From: Pseudomonadota bacterium
Lineage (GTDB): Bacteria; Pseudomonadota; Gammaproteobacteria; Steroidobacterales; Woeseiaceae
Direction: 5' to 3'
DNA: 6,111 nt
Assembly: GCA_022567775.1 (NCBI GenBank)
Contig: JADFGH010000147.1
Location: forward strand, 1 to 6,111
Numbering within the stretch: the first letter of the stretch is position 1; each line of letters opens with the position of its first letter. Under the pieces are notes generated by a model. The model saw only the letters and a program-made list of their open reading frames with translations. It did not search any database and had not been told where the DNA came from. The position numbers and the translations under genes were made by a program. Shown one piece after another: positions 1 through 5,869 of this stretch.

Positions 1-239
1 CCCATTGCGATGATCAGTCCGCCGTCAATGGCAAGCGCACCATCTGCAATCACATTGCCCTCGTCATCCATCGTGACGAGGTAGTCGCCTTCGATGATGA
101 GATCGATTGCATCGTCGTTTTCTGCAACTGGCGCCGTGAGGGATTCCTCGACTGTCGCCGGTGAATCGGCGGGTGTGCACGCAGCAAGGTGCAAGCAAAC
201 GATCAAAAAGAGAAAGATGAGGTTCTTATAATTAGTCAT
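1..239 (-). CDS. Lipoprotein amidohydrolase (TRZ/ATZ type), N-terminal fragment
   Basis: The gene starts at ATG 239 (reverse strand) and runs off the window edge after 79 codons, so only the N-terminus is visible. Residues 1-21 form a lipoprotein signal peptide: a short N-region with one Lys, a hydrophobic stretch (LIFLFLIVCLHL) and a lipobox LAAC with the lipidated Cys at 21. Residue +2 is Thr, not Asp, which favours outer-membrane sorting. After an acidic linker, residues about 47-79 read IIEGDYLVTMDDEG followed by GALAIDGG, the small N-terminal beta-sandwich that opens metal-dependent amidohydrolases of the TRZ/ATZ, MtaD and guanine deaminase type. The metal-binding HxH motif lies outside the window, so substrate cannot be told. 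Many relatives are deaminases of purine or pyrimidine rings, which would suit the neighbouring nucleoside operon, but that is inference. No strong ribosome binding site is seen. It is divergent from the operon. Confidence 0.72.
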   Translation of the reverse strand, partial: MTNYKNLIFLFLIVCLHLAACTPADSPATVEESLTAPVAENDDAIDLIIEGDYLVTMDDEGNVIADGALAIDGGLIIAM

Positions 240-273
240 TACTTGTCATTGTGGGAGCGGTTGGTTTGCATGC

Positions 274-279
274 ATTCTA
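274..279 (-). promoter_or_regulatory. Possible -10 box for the amidohydrolase gene
   Basis: On the minus strand the hexamer TAGAAT differs from TATAAT at one position. It would place a transcript start near 267, about 28 bases before the ATG at 239. No convincing -35 hexamer lies 16-18 bases upstream; TTGGCG at 302-307 is 22 bases away, too far. The 8-base palindrome TGCATGCA (267-274) abuts it. Weak call from sequence alone. Confidence 0.2.
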
Positions 280-376
280 ACCCGAACAGGCCTCACCGGG
301 CCGCCAATTGACGGCAGCTCCGGGTCAGCGAAAGGAATATCAAGTTTTGATAAATAACGGAAAATTGATCACGGCG

Positions 377-396
377 CCGGCGGGCGAAAACGCCGG
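377..396 (+). promoter_or_regulatory. GC-rich hairpin upstream of the dioxygenase gene
   Basis: CCGGCG at 377-382 and CGCCGG at 391-396 form a perfect 6-bp inverted repeat around an 8-base loop. A tighter alternative is GGCG-AAAA-CGCC (383-394). It lies 50 bases before the preferred ATG at 447, so if transcription starts upstream it would be in the 5' leader of the operon mRNA. There is no following T-run, so it is not a typical terminator. The rest of the divergent region 240-446 shows no clear promoter for the operon; TTGACG at 308-313 resembles a -35 box but has no well-placed -10 box. Confidence 0.3.
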
Positions 397-428
397 TCAT
401 TGGTGCTAATGTGCTCCTCGAAAGATTC

Positions 429-434
429 AAGGGA
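429..434 (+). promoter_or_regulatory. Ribosome binding site for the dioxygenase gene
   Basis: AAGGGA lies 12 bases before ATG 447. The spacing is slightly long, but this is the only purine-rich Shine-Dalgarno-like sequence near any of the possible starts (GTG 411, ATG 447, ATG 456), and it favours 447. Confidence 0.4.
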
Positions 435-446
435 TTTTCGGAATTC

Positions 447-1331
447 ATGAGCGACATGGCATTACCCTCTTTTGCCGCACCGACCGACGGACAGCTAACT
501 GCCGAAATGCTTGCCGCATTTCACGATGCGGGCGTGTTGATTCTTCGCGATTTCGTGCCGGTCGAGGAATGCCGGGCGCTGACGAGCAGGGCACTGGAGC
601 TCGTTGATGATTTCAACCCGGAAGAGGTTCACTGCGTTTTTTCGACGACCAGGCAAACGCAAGCCGATGACAGCTATTTTATCGAATCCGGCGACAAGAT
701 TCGTTTCTTCCTCGAAGAGGATGCTTTCGATGAGTCGGGGAATCTCAGGCAGTCCAAGGAAGACTCGCTCAACAAGATGGGTCATGCGATGCACGATCTT
801 GACCCGGTCTTCGACCAGTTTTCCCGCTCACCGGCACTGAAAACAGTAGCGGATGGTCTCGGGTTTGCACAACCCGCAATTATTCAATCGATGTACATAT
901 TTAAGCCAGCGAGGATCGGCGGCGAGGTGGTATGTCATCAGGATTCGACTTATCTTTACACGGAACCGGAGTCGTGCATCGGATTCTGGTTTGCGCTGGA
1001 GGATGCGACGGTCGAGAACGGATGCATGTATTTCATTCCCGGCGGCCACAAGATGAATTTGAAGCAACGTAATTATCGTATCAGTGAGTGTGAATTGACG
1101 ACCGAGGTCCTCGATCCCGAGCCGTGGCCGGAGCATCTCAAATTGCCGGTGGAGGCCAGTGCCGGAACGCTCGTGATATTCGACGGCCGGGCGCCGCACA
1201 TGAGCGGACCGAATCTGTCCGACAAGTCCCGGCATGCATACACCCTGCATGTCATAGATCAGACCTGCCACTGGCCGGCCGAAAACTGGCTGCAACGAAG
1301 TCCCGATCTGCCTTTGCGCGGATTCGCCTGA
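447..1331 (+). CDS. PHYHD1-like phytanoyl-CoA dioxygenase family oxygenase
   Basis: A 294-residue Fe(II)/2-oxoglutarate oxygenase of the PhyH family. Numbered from ATG 447, the facial triad is H164 and D166 in CHQDSTYLY plus H251 in APHMSGPN. R262 (SRHAYTLH) is placed to bind the 2-oxoglutarate carboxylate. The segments QSMYIFKP, IGGEV, LEDATVENGCMYFIPGGH and ENWLQ match my memory of animal PHYHD1 closely, better than peroxisomal phytanoyl-CoA hydroxylase, and the length is about that of human PHYHD1 (roughly 290). All catalytic residues are present, so it should be active, probably in the cytosol (no signal peptide). The substrate is unknown. As first gene of a nucleoside catabolism operon, 21 bases ahead of deoA, it may hydroxylate a nucleoside or base (inference). 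An in-frame GTG at 411 would add 12 residues, but it has no ribosome binding site and precedes the conserved region; ATG 456 is another option. Confidence 0.88.
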   Translation: MSDMALPSFAAPTDGQLTAEMLAAFHDAGVLILRDFVPVEECRALTSRALELVDDFNPEEVHCVFSTTRQTQADDSYFIESGDKIRFFLEEDAFDESGNLRQSKEDSLNKMGHAMHDLDPVFDQFSRSPALKTVADGLGFAQPAIIQSMYIFKPARIGGEVVCHQDSTYLYTEPESCIGFWFALEDATVENGCMYFIPGGHKMNLKQRNYRISECELTTEVLDPEPWPEHLKLPVEASAGTLVIFDGRAPHMSGPNLSDKSRHAYTLHVIDQTCHWPAENWLQRSPDLPLRGFA

Positions 1332-1340
1332 ATCGCTGCG

Positions 1341-1345
1341 CAGGA
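1341..1345 (+). promoter_or_regulatory. Ribosome binding site setting the TTG start of deoA
   Basis: CAGGA ends 7 bases before TTG 1353, an ideal spacing. It supports the rare TTG start, since the next in-frame ATG is 42 codons inside the conserved domain and the frame upstream is closed by the TGA of the dioxygenase gene. Confidence 0.6.
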
Positions 1346-1352
1346 CTGCGGC

Positions 1353-2675
1353 TTGCTGTTTACAGACATTATCAGGAAGAAGCGCGACGGCGGCGAGTTA
1401 ACGCCGGAGGAGGTCGCGTTTTTCGTCGACGGGCTTGCCGATGGCAGCATTCCGGCGGAGCAGGTTGCCGCTTTGGCGATGGCGGTGTTTCTCAATTCAA
1501 TGTCTGCCGAAGAAGCGGGGTGCCTGACGCTCGCGATGGCGGCATCGGGTTCGGTACTCGAATGGCAGGACGAAGGCCTGGATGGGCCCGTCGTCGACAA
1601 ACATTCGACGGGTGGTGTCGGCGACAAAGTCAGTTTCCTGGTAGCACCGATCGCAGCAGCCTGCGGCTGCTACGTGCCGATGATTTCAGGCCGCGGACTG
1701 GGACACACCGGCGGGACCACCGATAAGGTGGAATCCATTCCAGGGTATAACGCTACACCCGATTTCGCGTTGTTCAAGAAAGTCGTCAAGTCAGTGGGCT
1801 GCGCGATCATCGGGCAAACGGCAGATCTTGCTCCTGCAGATCGGCGCTTGTATGCGATCCGCGATGTCACCGCAACGGTCGAGTCTATCCCGCTCATCAC
1901 TGCGTCGATTCTTTCGAAGAAGATTGCTGCGGGAACGCAAGCGATGGTCATGGATGTGAAATTTGGCACCGGAGCATTCATGTCTGGAGCTGACCGGGCG
2001 GAGGAACTGGCAAAAAGTATCATCGCGACCGCTGCGAAGGCGAATCTCAAGACACACGCACTTATTACAGACATGAATGAATGCCTTGGCCACACTGCGG
2101 GAAATGCGGTGGAAATTGCAGAGTCGATCGAATACCTGAAGAACAATCATCGCGAGTCCCGTCTCGATGAGGTCGTCATGTCATTGTGTGTGGAAATGCT
2201 GATAGCGACAAATCTCGAAACTGATCGTGCATCGGCGCGTACGAAGGTTAATGAAGCTGTGACCTCGGGTAAGGCGGCCGAAGTGTTTGCCCGAATGGTG
2301 CATGCACTCGGCGGGCCAGGCGACATCGTCGACAACTACGAGAAGCACTTGCCAACTGCACCGGTTACCCAGGCAGTTTTCGCCGCTGAGGCAGGCTATG
2401 TCGCTGCGGTTGACGCATTTGCGCTCGGCAACGCTATCATCGAACTGGGTGGTGGCCGAAGAACCATGGGAGACGAGCTGGACTTGTCGGCCGGACTGAC
2501 GAACGTAGCGCCGATTGGCTCTACCGTCGACAAAGGGCATCCGCTTGCTGTCATACAGGCGTCGTCTGATGAGACGGCCCGGGTTGCGGCGGCCATGATC
2601 AGGGAGGCTTATGAGATCTCCGAATCACCGCCCGCGGAGCGCCCGGTTATTTACAATATTTTGACGGCAGATTAA
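1353..2675 (+). CDS. deoA: Thymidine phosphorylase
   Basis: Catalyses reversible phosphorolysis of thymidine or deoxyuridine to base plus 2-deoxyribose 1-phosphate, in the cytosol. The 440 residues equal the length of E. coli DeoA and align from the first residues (MLFTDIIRKKRDG against MFLAQEIIRKKRDG). The N-terminal alpha domain is followed by the phosphate loop KHSTGGVGDK (83-92). The family signature SGRGLGHTGGTTDKVE spans 112-127. Substrate-binding R170, S185 and K189 fall in YAIRD and TASILSKK, one position off E. coli R171, S186 and K190. VMDVKFGTGAF (199-209) is the conserved core strand and the C-terminal domain ends at 440. The start is TTG, fixed by the alignment and by CAGGA 7 bases upstream. 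It lies 21 bases after the dioxygenase stop and in the same reading frame. The E. coli-like form argues for thymidine phosphorylase over a broad pyrimidine nucleoside phosphorylase, though specificity is not proven. No deoB, deoC or deoD is in view. Confidence 0.96.
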   Translation: MLFTDIIRKKRDGGELTPEEVAFFVDGLADGSIPAEQVAALAMAVFLNSMSAEEAGCLTLAMAASGSVLEWQDEGLDGPVVDKHSTGGVGDKVSFLVAPIAAACGCYVPMISGRGLGHTGGTTDKVESIPGYNATPDFALFKKVVKSVGCAIIGQTADLAPADRRLYAIRDVTATVESIPLITASILSKKIAAGTQAMVMDVKFGTGAFMSGADRAEELAKSIIATAAKANLKTHALITDMNECLGHTAGNAVEIAESIEYLKNNHRESRLDEVVMSLCVEMLIATNLETDRASARTKVNEAVTSGKAAEVFARMVHALGGPGDIVDNYEKHLPTAPVTQAVFAAEAGYVAAVDAFALGNAIIELGGGRRTMGDELDLSAGLTNVAPIGSTVDKGHPLAVIQASSDETARVAAAMIREAYEISESPPAERPVIYNILTAD

Positions 2676-2746
2676 CGGGCAATCGCTCGTCGTTGCCGGT
2701 ATCCTTGGTCGCAAAGAACTAACAAGAATCTCCATCCAGATGATTC

Positions 2747-2752
2747 GGGGGG
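2747..2752 (+). promoter_or_regulatory. Ribosome binding site of the CNT transporter gene
   Basis: Six G in a row lie 7 bases before ATG 2760, a G-only variant of the Shine-Dalgarno sequence. The 84-base gap 2676-2759 otherwise shows only a weak 5-bp hairpin (GGCAA/TTGCC) and no convincing promoter or terminator, so the transporter is probably cotranscribed with deoA. Confidence 0.45.
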
Positions 2753-2759
2753 CTAACCT

Positions 2760-3986
2760 ATGTCAGGTAACTTGATCGGACTAGCAGGCATTGCCGTCAT
2801 ACTCGGCGCCGCTGTTTTGTTTTCGGGAAATCGCAAAGCGATCAACTTTCGCATCGTCGGTGCAGCGTTTGCGTTGCAGGTCGTGATTGCGTTCTGTGTG
2901 CTGTATTTCGACTGGGGCAAACTTGCGATCCAAAAAATCAGTGGTGGCGTCCAGGCGGTTATCGATTATTCCGGCGAAGGTATCGCCATGGTTTTCGGCC
3001 CTCTCGCGAATGCGTCGGAGGGCGTCATCTTTGCGGTCCACGTGTTGCCCGTCATCATATTCTTTGCAGCGCTAATGTCGGTGCTGTATCACCTCAGGAT
3101 CATGCAGTGGATTGTCAAACTGGTCGGTGGCGGGTTGCGCAGGGTAATTGGCGCCGGTCCGATCGAATCCATGAATGCCGCTGCTAATATTTTCGTCGGG
3201 CAAACCGAAGCGCCCCTTGTCATTCGCCCCTACCTGAGGGGACTTACTGAACCGCAATTTTTTGCCGTCATGGTATCGGGAGTCGCTTCTGTTGCCGGCA
3301 CGGTGCTGGCCGCCTACGTTCTGATGGGGGCCGAGATGAAATACCTCCTGGCCGCGAGTTTCATGGCGGCGCCGGGCGGGCTGTTGATGGCCAAGATTAT
3401 CATGCCGGATGATCCGGCCGACCTGGCAAAGAACGCTGACACCGGTTTCGTCATGGAGGAAAGCAAGCATGTCAACGTCATACTGGCGGCCGCCGTCGGC
3501 TCAGCAGACGGCTTGCGACTGGCGGTCAATATTGGCGCTATGCTCATCGCATTCGTGGCCCTGATCGCATTGTTCAATGGTGTTATTGGTGGCCTTTTCA
3601 GCCTGGTCGGCATCGACGGTGTCACGCTCCAGCTGATACTGGGCAAGATATTCCAGCCGCTGATGTACGTGCTGAGTGTGCCCTGGCATGAGGCCGAGGC
3701 TGCAGGCGCTCTGTTCGGAGAAAAACTCATACTTAATGAGTTCGTCGCATTCAGCCACATGGACGAATATCTTGCCGGCATGAGCGAGCGCACGAGGGCG
3801 ATTGTTACGTTCTCGCTTTGCGGTTTTGCCAATCTCTCATCCATCGCGATTCTGCTCGGAGGGCTCGGCGTTCTCGTGCCGGAGAAAAAAGACCTGATCG
3901 CACGATTCGGGCTGAAAGCGGTTGCAGCAGGATCCCTGTCCAACCTGATGAGTGCAGCACTCGCAGGATTACTCCTGACTTTCTGA
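2760..3986 (+). CDS. nupC: Concentrative nucleoside transporter (CNT/NupC family)
   Basis: Inner-membrane symporter that imports nucleosides using a cation gradient. Its 408 residues contain many hydrophobic segments typical of the CNT fold (8 transmembrane helices plus two re-entrant hairpins). It resembles the structurally known Vibrio cholerae vcCNT strongly. Nucleoside-binding residues are in place: G147-Q148-T149-E150 in FVGQTEAPL, V182, N326-E327 in the signature GEKLILNEFVAF (320-331), and F356, N358 and S361 in CGFANLSSIAILLGGLG. The vcCNT sodium-site positions (Asn149, Val152, Ser183, Ile184 from memory) correspond to N143, V146, S177 and V178, so sodium coupling is likelier than the proton coupling of E. 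coli NupC (inference). The loop after NEFVAF (332-346) is five residues shorter than in vcCNT. It starts at ATG 2760 after a GGGGGG ribosome binding site and sits between deoA and the nucleoside hydrolase, as expected for the uptake step. The symbol names the family; specificity for purine or pyrimidine nucleosides is open. Confidence 0.94.
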   Translation: MSGNLIGLAGIAVILGAAVLFSGNRKAINFRIVGAAFALQVVIAFCVLYFDWGKLAIQKISGGVQAVIDYSGEGIAMVFGPLANASEGVIFAVHVLPVIIFFAALMSVLYHLRIMQWIVKLVGGGLRRVIGAGPIESMNAAANIFVGQTEAPLVIRPYLRGLTEPQFFAVMVSGVASVAGTVLAAYVLMGAEMKYLLAASFMAAPGGLLMAKIIMPDDPADLAKNADTGFVMEESKHVNVILAAAVGSADGLRLAVNIGAMLIAFVALIALFNGVIGGLFSLVGIDGVTLQLILGKIFQPLMYVLSVPWHEAEAAGALFGEKLILNEFVAFSHMDEYLAGMSERTRAIVTFSLCGFANLSSIAILLGGLGVLVPEKKDLIARFGLKAVAAGSLSNLMSAALAGLLLTF

Positions 3987-3991
3987 GGGAG
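3985..3991 (+). promoter_or_regulatory. Ribosome binding site setting the GTG start of the nucleoside hydrolase
   Basis: GAGGGAG overlaps the TGA stop of the transporter gene and ends 5 bases before GTG 3997. The overlap with the upstream stop suggests translational coupling. Confidence 0.65.
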
Positions 3992-3996
3992 CGGCA

Positions 3997-4950
3997 GTGA
4001 CCAAGCGCCCGATCATCATCGACTGCGACCCGGGTCAGGACGATGCGATATGCTTGTTGCTCGCGATGTCTTCGCCGGATGAACTCGACATCCTCGGCGT
4101 GACCACGGTTGCAGGCAACGTACCGCTGGCACTCACCGAGCGAAACGCACGCCAGGTGCGCGACATAGCCGGTCGCCGTGATGTCCCGGTTTATGCCGGC
4201 TGTTCGAAACCCATGGTGCGCGATCTTGTAACCGCGGAACATGTTCACGGCAAAACCGGCATCGATGGCATCGACATTGTCGAGCCAAAGCAGCCACTTG
4301 AAAAACAACATGCCGTCGATTTTATCGTCGATACACTGAACGCCGCCGACAAGGATTCGATCACGCTGGTGCCGATGGGGCCGCTGACGAACATCGGGCA
4401 GGCGTTTACGAAAGATCCATCAATATTAAGGAATGTCGAGCAAATCATATTGATGGGTGGCGCAATGCGTGAGGGCGGAAATATTTCCCCGTCTGCTGAA
4501 TTCAACATACTGGTGGATCCGCATGCCGCGGATATCGTCTTCCGCTGTGGACGCCCGATCACGGTGCTGGGTCTCGATGTTACGCACCAGGTGCTGGCCA
4601 CGCCGGAACGCAGGGACAGGATCAGGGCGATTGATAACGATGCCGCGCGGGCGACCGTCGGCATGCTCGATTTTTACAATCGCCATGACTCGGTGAAGTA
4701 CGGCGTCAGGGGTGCGCCATTGCACGACCCTTGTACCGTTGCCTGGTTGCTGAAACCGGAACTCTTCGAGGGCAAGCTGTGTAACGTCTCCGTTGAAACG
4801 GAGTCCGAGCTGACCATGGGCAACACCGCAGTAGATTTCTGGCACGTAACCGACCGCCCGAAGAACGCCACGTGGATACACACGGCCGATGCAGACGGTT
4901 TCTATGAATTACTCGTTGAGCGATTATCACGGTTCAGCGATGTCCGGTAG
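3997..4950 (+). CDS. Inosine-uridine type nucleoside hydrolase
   Basis: Hydrolyses the N-glycosidic bond of ribonucleosides to free base and ribose in the cytosol. The 317 residues are the usual family length. The calcium-binding N-terminal motif DCDPGQDD (9-16) carries D11, D15 and D16. The V125 backbone with LVPMGPLTN (124-132) completes the metal site. N162, E168 and N170 in GGNISPSAEFN bind the ribose. H243-D244 in APLHDP supply a catalytic His and a calcium ligand. EHVHGKTGIDG (81-91) is the loop holding the other active-site His. This set matches the IU-NH, RihA and RihB group, and base preference cannot be decided from it. GTG 3997 is chosen because it directly precedes the conserved strand and follows GAGGGAG by 5 bases. 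It is 10 bases after the transporter and overlaps the ribokinase start by 11 bases. Its product ribose is the substrate of the next gene, which makes the pair a functional unit. Confidence 0.95.
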   Translation: MTKRPIIIDCDPGQDDAICLLLAMSSPDELDILGVTTVAGNVPLALTERNARQVRDIAGRRDVPVYAGCSKPMVRDLVTAEHVHGKTGIDGIDIVEPKQPLEKQHAVDFIVDTLNAADKDSITLVPMGPLTNIGQAFTKDPSILRNVEQIILMGGAMREGGNISPSAEFNILVDPHAADIVFRCGRPITVLGLDVTHQVLATPERRDRIRAIDNDAARATVGMLDFYNRHDSVKYGVRGAPLHDPCTVAWLLKPELFEGKLCNVSVETESELTMGNTAVDFWHVTDRPKNATWIHTADADGFYELLVERLSRFSDVR

Positions 4951-5800
4951 TCCTTCAATTGTTGTGGTTGGTTCGGTCAACCTTGATCTCGTTGCGTCGG
5001 TTTCCAGGTTACCGGTTGCCGGAGAGACCGTAAGCGGCGCCGAGCTGAACAGGTATCCGGGCGGCAAAGGCGCTAACCAGGCGCTGGCTGCAAAAAGGCT
5101 TGGCGCAGACGTGTCTATGGTGGCGCGTGTTGGTGACGATGCTGCCGCTGACGAGGCACTGGCGCTTTTGCAGTCTGGCGGCGTCAATCTGGCAGCTTGC
5201 GGCAGGGATGCGGACGCAGCAACCGGGATTGCGCTCATCGCCGTAGCTCCCTCGAGTGAAAATCAAATCATCGTCGCTCCGGGTGCAAACCGGGGATTAC
5301 GTCCGGATATGCTTGATCTTCCAGCAGCGGATGCGTTGATTTGCCAGCTCGAGGTACCGATCGAAACACTGCTTCATGCTTCGAGAGTTTTCGATGGATT
5401 TTTCTGTATCAACCTCGCGCCTGCGCTCGAGGTTCCAGTGGAACTGATTCAAAGGGCAGACCTGGTTGTCGTCAACGAAACCGAGGCGGCCTGGTTCGGC
5501 GACGCATTGGCTGTCTGCGATGGATTGCTCGCGACAACCTGCGGCGCCGAAGGCGCCGTTCTGAAAAAGTCGGGTGAGATCCTGGCGGAAGCAAAACCGC
5601 CGCAGATCGCGGTGGTGGATGCGACGGGAGCGGGCGATGCGTTTGCGGCTGCACTGACTGTCGCACTCGTTGAAGGCCAGGAGCCGGATGCCGCATTGCG
5701 CTTTGCTTGCGCGGCGGGCGCCGCTGCGGCGACGAAGGCCGGGGCGCAGCCGTCGTTGCCGTTCAGGAAAGATGTAGAAGATTTATTGAAACAATTGTAG
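4940..5800 (+). CDS. rbsK: Ribokinase (PfkB family), compact form
   Basis: Phosphorylates D-ribose with ATP to ribose 5-phosphate in the cytosol, feeding the pentose phosphate pathway with ribose released by the upstream hydrolase. With ATG 4940 it has 286 residues, and sugar-binding N14 and D16 (GSVNLDL) and G41-G42-K43-N46 (PGGKGANQALA, PfkB signature 1) carry the same numbers as in E. coli RbsK, which supports this start. E138 (QLEVP), the N179-E180 phosphate/Mg motif (VVNETEA) and catalytic base D233 in DATGAGDAF (signature 2) are all present. The C-terminus GAQPSLPFRKDV is ribokinase-like. It is about 23 residues shorter than E. coli RbsK (309), mostly from loss of about 15 residues, probably one helix, between NETEA and TTCGAEG. 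In-frame ATGs at 4889 and 4904 would add residues unlike the family. No clear ribosome binding site is seen, so translation is probably coupled to the upstream gene. The stop TAG lies in a REP-derived GTAG. Confidence 0.92.
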   Translation: MSGSPSIVVVGSVNLDLVASVSRLPVAGETVSGAELNRYPGGKGANQALAAKRLGADVSMVARVGDDAAADEALALLQSGGVNLAACGRDADAATGIALIAVAPSSENQIIVAPGANRGLRPDMLDLPAADALICQLEVPIETLLHASRVFDGFFCINLAPALEVPVELIQRADLVVVNETEAAWFGDALAVCDGLLATTCGAEGAVLKKSGEILAEAKPPQIAVVDATGAGDAFAAALTVALVEGQEPDAALRFACAAGAAAATKAGAQPSLPFRKDVEDLLKQL

Positions 5801-5869
5801 GAGCCCGCCTGTAGGAGCCCGCCCCAGCGGGCGATTTGAAATGATTCGCTCGCTGGGGCGAGCTCCTAC
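5796..5869. repeat. REP doublet (REPIN-like) with an extra half copy
   Basis: Two 24-base units face each other: 5811-5834 on the plus strand and 5846-5869 on the minus strand, separated by 11 bases. Each begins GTAGGAGC and contains a 6-bp stem with loop CCCA. In the left unit GCCCGC (5817-5822) pairs with GCGGGC (5827-5832); the right unit has GCTCGC/GCGAGC instead. The units differ at only two positions, and these pair with each other. The first 14 bases, TGTAGGAGCCCGCC, occur again directly upstream (5796-5809 against 5810-5823). The GTAG plus palindrome layout is that of gammaproteobacterial REPs moved by RAYT (TnpA-REP) proteins; no such gene is in view. In RNA the two arms can also pair along 24 positions with one mismatch and one G-U pair, giving a strong structure between convergent genes that may protect or end transcripts. 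Confidence 0.85.

Noticed and set aside
308..340. Promoter for the operon (TTGACG with an AT-rich -10)
   Set aside because: The nearest -10-like sequence (GAATAT, 335-340) is 21 bases away, too far from the -35-like hexamer.
411..446. GTG start of the dioxygenase giving 306 residues
   Set aside because: No ribosome binding site precedes it and the extra 12 residues lie before the family-conserved region; ATG 447 has AAGGGA upstream.
1124..1726. 200-codon plus-strand ORF overlapping the dioxygenase and deoA
   Set aside because: Arg/Gly-rich translation with no domain, fully covered by two clear genes in another frame; a shadow ORF.
2676..2759. Separate promoter or terminator between deoA and the transporter
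   Set aside because: TTGCCG at 2693 has no good -10 partner and the only hairpin is 5 bp; continuous transcription is simpler.
3314..3943. 209-codon minus-strand ORF opposite the transporter
   Set aside because: Ser/Ala-rich antisense shadow of a well-supported CNT gene with no recognisable motif.
4889..4939. Upstream ATG starts for ribokinase (4889, 4904)
   Set aside because: Residue numbering of N14, D16 and K43 agrees with E. coli RbsK only from ATG 4940, and the extra residues overlap the hydrolase reading frame without family similarity.
5811..5869. Simple Rho-independent terminator
   Set aside because: The hairpin is strong but no T-run follows on either strand, and the repeated GTAG-palindrome units identify it better as a REP doublet. 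A termination effect is still possible.
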